From the NCBI GenBank assembly GCA_965215315.1, contig CBDCDB010000008.1, positions 1,240,001-1,304,000 on the forward strand: a DNA stretch of 64,000 nt, written 5' to 3'. The stretch is from Truepera sp965215315 (GTDB taxonomy: Bacteria > Deinococcota > Deinococci > Deinococcales > Trueperaceae). The position numbers and the translations under genes are program-made. Under the pieces are notes generated by a model. That model saw only the letters and a program-made list of their open reading frames with translations. It ran no database searches and was not told where the DNA came from. Positions 61,782 to 64,000 of the stretch are shown one piece after another (the first letter of the stretch is position 1; the number at the start of each line of letters is the position of its first letter).

Positions 61782-62879
61782 TCAGTCTAAACCCAAAACT
61801 TTCCCCATCATTTCTGGAATTTCAGGATTGGCAATGTTCCCTACGCCTTGGCTCCCAGCTATCTGACCTGTCAGCAAAAGTGCGAAGTTATCCGCCAAGA
61901 TTTCGTCCGGATGAATGATATAGCTAGTGTTTTCCCCTACTTTTTCAAAGAAACCGTTAAGCTCACCCACGTCGTACAGACTCAGCGCCCCATTTTCTTT
62001 TACGGCGGCGCAGGCGTCGTCAACGGCAATCATTTTGAACTGAAGCGTGCCTTCAGCTAAGAGCTGTCCAGGGTTTTTCTTTTCACTGAGGTCTAGCTCG
62101 CCCGGAATAAACAAGACGGGCAGCACATTGCCTACCGAAGTAGCGATCGTGTGGTCTGAATCAGTACCGTCAGGGTTCGTGAGTTTGAAGTCGGCAAGCT
62201 CGGGCGGATAGGTAAAGCCGTCGCAGCGCGTAAACCCGATGATCTCGTAGAGGGCGTCTCGAGCCGCTGGCGCAGCGGTTTTCGAGAGAACATGAAAGAG
62301 TTCGTGAGCTAAAAGAGGTAAGAGCACCTCTTCAGGAGCTGCCAGAAGCCTTTCGGGGAAGACGATAGCGTTTCTGCGGGTATAAGCCGAGTTAAATTCT
62401 TCCTCACCGGTTGTTGCGATCAGCAAAACCCTGTTCGGTAGCGCATACTGCAAACCTTTCAGGCGTTCAGAAAGCGTTTGGGCAACGCTTGAAAGTTTCT
62501 TGGTTTCTTCAGGCGTCCAGGCCAAAACTTGGTTGGAGGCGTACTCGAGCAGCGCCGCTTCACTGATCCCCGCTTGACCCACACGTATGTTCCGCTCGAG
62601 CGGACTCAGCGCCTGGGTAAAGGCGTCACTCATCCCTAAATGCGCCGCGCCCTCTTCAGGTGTAACAAAAACAAAGTCAAAGGTACGTTCAGGAGCGTCA
62701 GGGCCATCAGGCATCGTAGGTGGGTTGGGTGGCGGGAGCGTTGGAGGCGTCGAAGAGACCGGTTCATCACAGGCGGCAACGAGAAGCATTCCCCCCACCA
62801 AAACGAGACCTGTTAACATGTGGCAGAACGCTTTCTTGGTGGTGGTACGGCGTGGGTGTCGGCTACGCAGACGGTTCAT
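61782..62879 (-). CDS. Lipoprotein with zinc-protease-like HExxH motif
   Basis: 365 residues with AAGGAGG before the ATG. Lipobox LVAAC (~residue 36), Pro-rich linker, then a domain whose LLPLLAHELFHVLSKTA (~residue 188) holds HExxH. A later IIHPDEILADNFALLLTG (~residue 330) has the Glu/Asp expected for a third zinc ligand as in gluzincins. It probably acts outside the inner membrane. The family was not recognised, and catalytic activity is inferred from the motif only. Confidence 0.75.
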   Translation of the reverse strand: MNRLRSRHPRRTTTKKAFCHMLTGLVLVGGMLLVAACDEPVSSTPPTLPPPNPPTMPDGPDAPERTFDFVFVTPEEGAAHLGMSDAFTQALSPLERNIRVGQAGISEAALLEYASNQVLAWTPEETKKLSSVAQTLSERLKGLQYALPNRVLLIATTGEEEFNSAYTRRNAIVFPERLLAAPEEVLLPLLAHELFHVLSKTAAPAARDALYEIIGFTRCDGFTYPPELADFKLTNPDGTDSDHTIATSVGNVLPVLFIPGELDLSEKKNPGQLLAEGTLQFKMIAVDDACAAVKENGALSLYDVGELNGFFEKVGENTSYIIHPDEILADNFALLLTGQIAGSQGVGNIANPEIPEMMGKVLGLD

Positions 62880-63132
62880 GTTGTCCTCCTTGTGGATGTT
62901 TACTAAATGAGTGTCTACTAACTCACCAGTTCATCCTAACGGCAGGGTAACTCGTAACAAAAATTGTGTGATGAGAAAGCTTAAGCAGACCGGACTTAAG
63001 GACAAACGCTCACCCCTACTACGGCTCAACCTTGAAATTCCCTTGCCAGGCAAACGAAGAAAGGCTTGACAATAGGGTGAAACAACCCCTCGGCACTACG
63101 GCGGCGCAGACCCTGAGGCGGTAGGGTTAGCT
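62880..63132. promoter_or_regulatory. Divergent spacer before mnmH
   Basis: No gene. A TTGACA at 63065-63070 on the plus strand and TAGGGT (63122-63127), the latter 5 nt before the mnmH ATG, are promoter candidates; they are too far apart to act together. Confidence 0.4.
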
Positions 63133-64000
63133 ATGTCTATGCTCTCCCCCGCCGACCTCTACCCGGTCGGTGCAGGCCGCTCCAGTTATCAATTACTCGA
63201 TGTCAGAGCGCCGGTCGAAGTGGCAGGGGGCGCACTCCCCGGCGCGACACTCCAACCTATCCTCACCGACGAAGAACGGCGTCTCGTCGGCTTGCGGTAT
63301 AAAGAGGCGGGACAAGAGGCCGCGATAGCTCTGGGTTACGCGCTTACCGAGCCGCAGCTACCAGGGCGCATTGAAGCGTGGCGAGCAGTAGTCGCACAGG
63401 GGCCGACCGCAGTCGCGTGCTGGCGCGGCGGGCTCCGGAGCAAGCTGACCACTGAGTTTATCGGCGGTAACGTGCCCCGCGTCGAAGGTGGCTACAAAGC
63501 GGTTCGCGCCTACTTGATGAGTCAGCTGGAGTCGTCGCTAAAACGCTACGAAAGTATGATCGTTGGCGGACTGACAGGATCGGGTAAAACGGCGCTGCTC
63601 GAGCGACTTCAGGGCACCCCCAACGTGCGGGTACTCGATTTGGAACATGAAGCCCGTCACCGGGGGAGTGCGTTCGGGCGGCTGGCTGAACCGCAACCCG
63701 CGCAGGCGACCTTTGAAAACAGCGTCGCAGCGCAGCTTTTGCTGGGTAGTGAGCAGAGGTTGGTACTCGAGGACGAATCGCGCAGCATCGGTCATATCAA
63801 CCTGCCCGACCCGGTTCACGAGACCATTCAAGCGGGGCCGCTGGTTGTTGTGGAAGAACCTTTGGAAAGCCGCGTGGCACGGATTCATCAAGACTACGTG
63901 CTGTCACTGAGCCGCACGCTAGGTATTTCAGAAACGCGGGACTATCTAAGTGGGAGTTTGTCGAGGTTGAGAAAACGGCTCTCGAGCAGCGTCACGGACG
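63133..64000 (+). CDS. mnmH: tRNA 2-selenouridine synthase, cut by the window end
   Basis: 289 codons are present without a stop. N-terminal rhodanese domain: YQLLDVRAPVEVAGGALPGATLQPI and VACWRGGLRSKLTTEF with the catalytic Cys (~residue 97). A P-loop domain follows, MIVGGLTGSGKTALLERLQ (~residue 139), then EDESRSIGHINLPDPV. This is the MnmH/SelU architecture, which replaces sulfur with selenium at the wobble uridine of some tRNAs. Other members act by S-geranylation. No selD gene is in view. Confidence 0.93.
   Translation, partial: MSMLSPADLYPVGAGRSSYQLLDVRAPVEVAGGALPGATLQPILTDEERRLVGLRYKEAGQEAAIALGYALTEPQLPGRIEAWRAVVAQGPTAVACWRGGLRSKLTTEFIGGNVPRVEGGYKAVRAYLMSQLESSLKRYESMIVGGLTGSGKTALLERLQGTPNVRVLDLEHEARHRGSAFGRLAEPQPAQATFENSVAAQLLLGSEQRLVLEDESRSIGHINLPDPVHETIQAGPLVVVEEPLESRVARIHQDYVLSLSRTLGISETRDYLSGSLSRLRKRLSSSVTD

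Noticed and set aside
1..64000. tRNA, rRNA, tmRNA and CRISPR loci
   Set aside because: No T-arm plus acceptor pairings, rRNA-like stretches or regularly spaced repeats were found by reading; a covariance search would be needed to exclude small RNAs fully.

Overview
The window most resembles a chromosomal segment from a member of the Deinococcota, possibly near Truepera; this is inferred from gene content and signals, not from a marker gene. The pointers are: a RuvC whose acidic tail has His then Asp, as in Thermus; a 7Fe-type ferredoxin close to the Thermus one; an HspR/DnaJ pair with a reduced DnaJ zinc region; a TreS-maltokinase fusion beside GlgE; and more than a dozen genes with a TANNNT -10 box placed 5-8 nt before the start codon, the arrangement expected of leaderless mRNAs. 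The palindrome CTCGAG is strikingly common (about 130 copies by hand count).

Layout. 1-1577: a compact minus-strand group (orphan Phd/YefM antitoxin, Nudix, UPF0145, nucleotidyltransferase-like). 1637-8124: a complete branched-chain amino acid ABC importer, livK then livHMGF, with a terminator after livK. 8341-11469: two divergent glutamine synthetases of different subclasses with a shared control region. 11543-15837: ruvC, then a redox island (RdhA-like Fe-S oxidoreductase, adrenodoxin-reductase-type FNR, MarR regulator, ferredoxin) with MarR-type operators in front. 15921-25359: an alpha-glucan/trehalose island (large unusual GH13 protein, GlgE, TreS-Mak).

25400-31411 is a graveyard: a decayed TetR-RND(MMPL)-outer membrane protein efflux locus carrying two equal-length IS630-type copies in opposite orientation. 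31525-36713 holds a SulP transporter, UspA, a beta-propeller lipoprotein and an M20 peptidase. 36743-38131 is a heat-shock pair (dnaJ-hspR) with a HAIR-like operator. 38348-42411 holds lipoproteins, a CAP-domain protein, YebC and an NAD(P)HX epimerase-type protein. 42841-44036 is a second IS630-type element with clear inverted repeats and a -1 frameshift signal. 44307 encodes a c-di-AMP receptor-like protein.

45050-49899 holds an orphan LivK-like binding protein, prfA, a Nudix protein and two DUF4112 proteins, and a lipoprotein. 50007-53731 is a second scarred zone: a sulfotransferase, a thermonuclease gene split by a third IS630-type element (excision at TA restores the reading frame), and a frameshifted DUF427 gene. 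53827-58769 holds icd, moeA, and an AraC / B3-B4 domain / LysE cluster. 58824-62879 holds a Kelch lipoprotein, a truncated CPBP gene beside a transposase remnant, a winged-helix regulator and a HExxH lipoprotein. The window ends inside mnmH/selU.

No rRNA, tRNA or CRISPR array was recognised.
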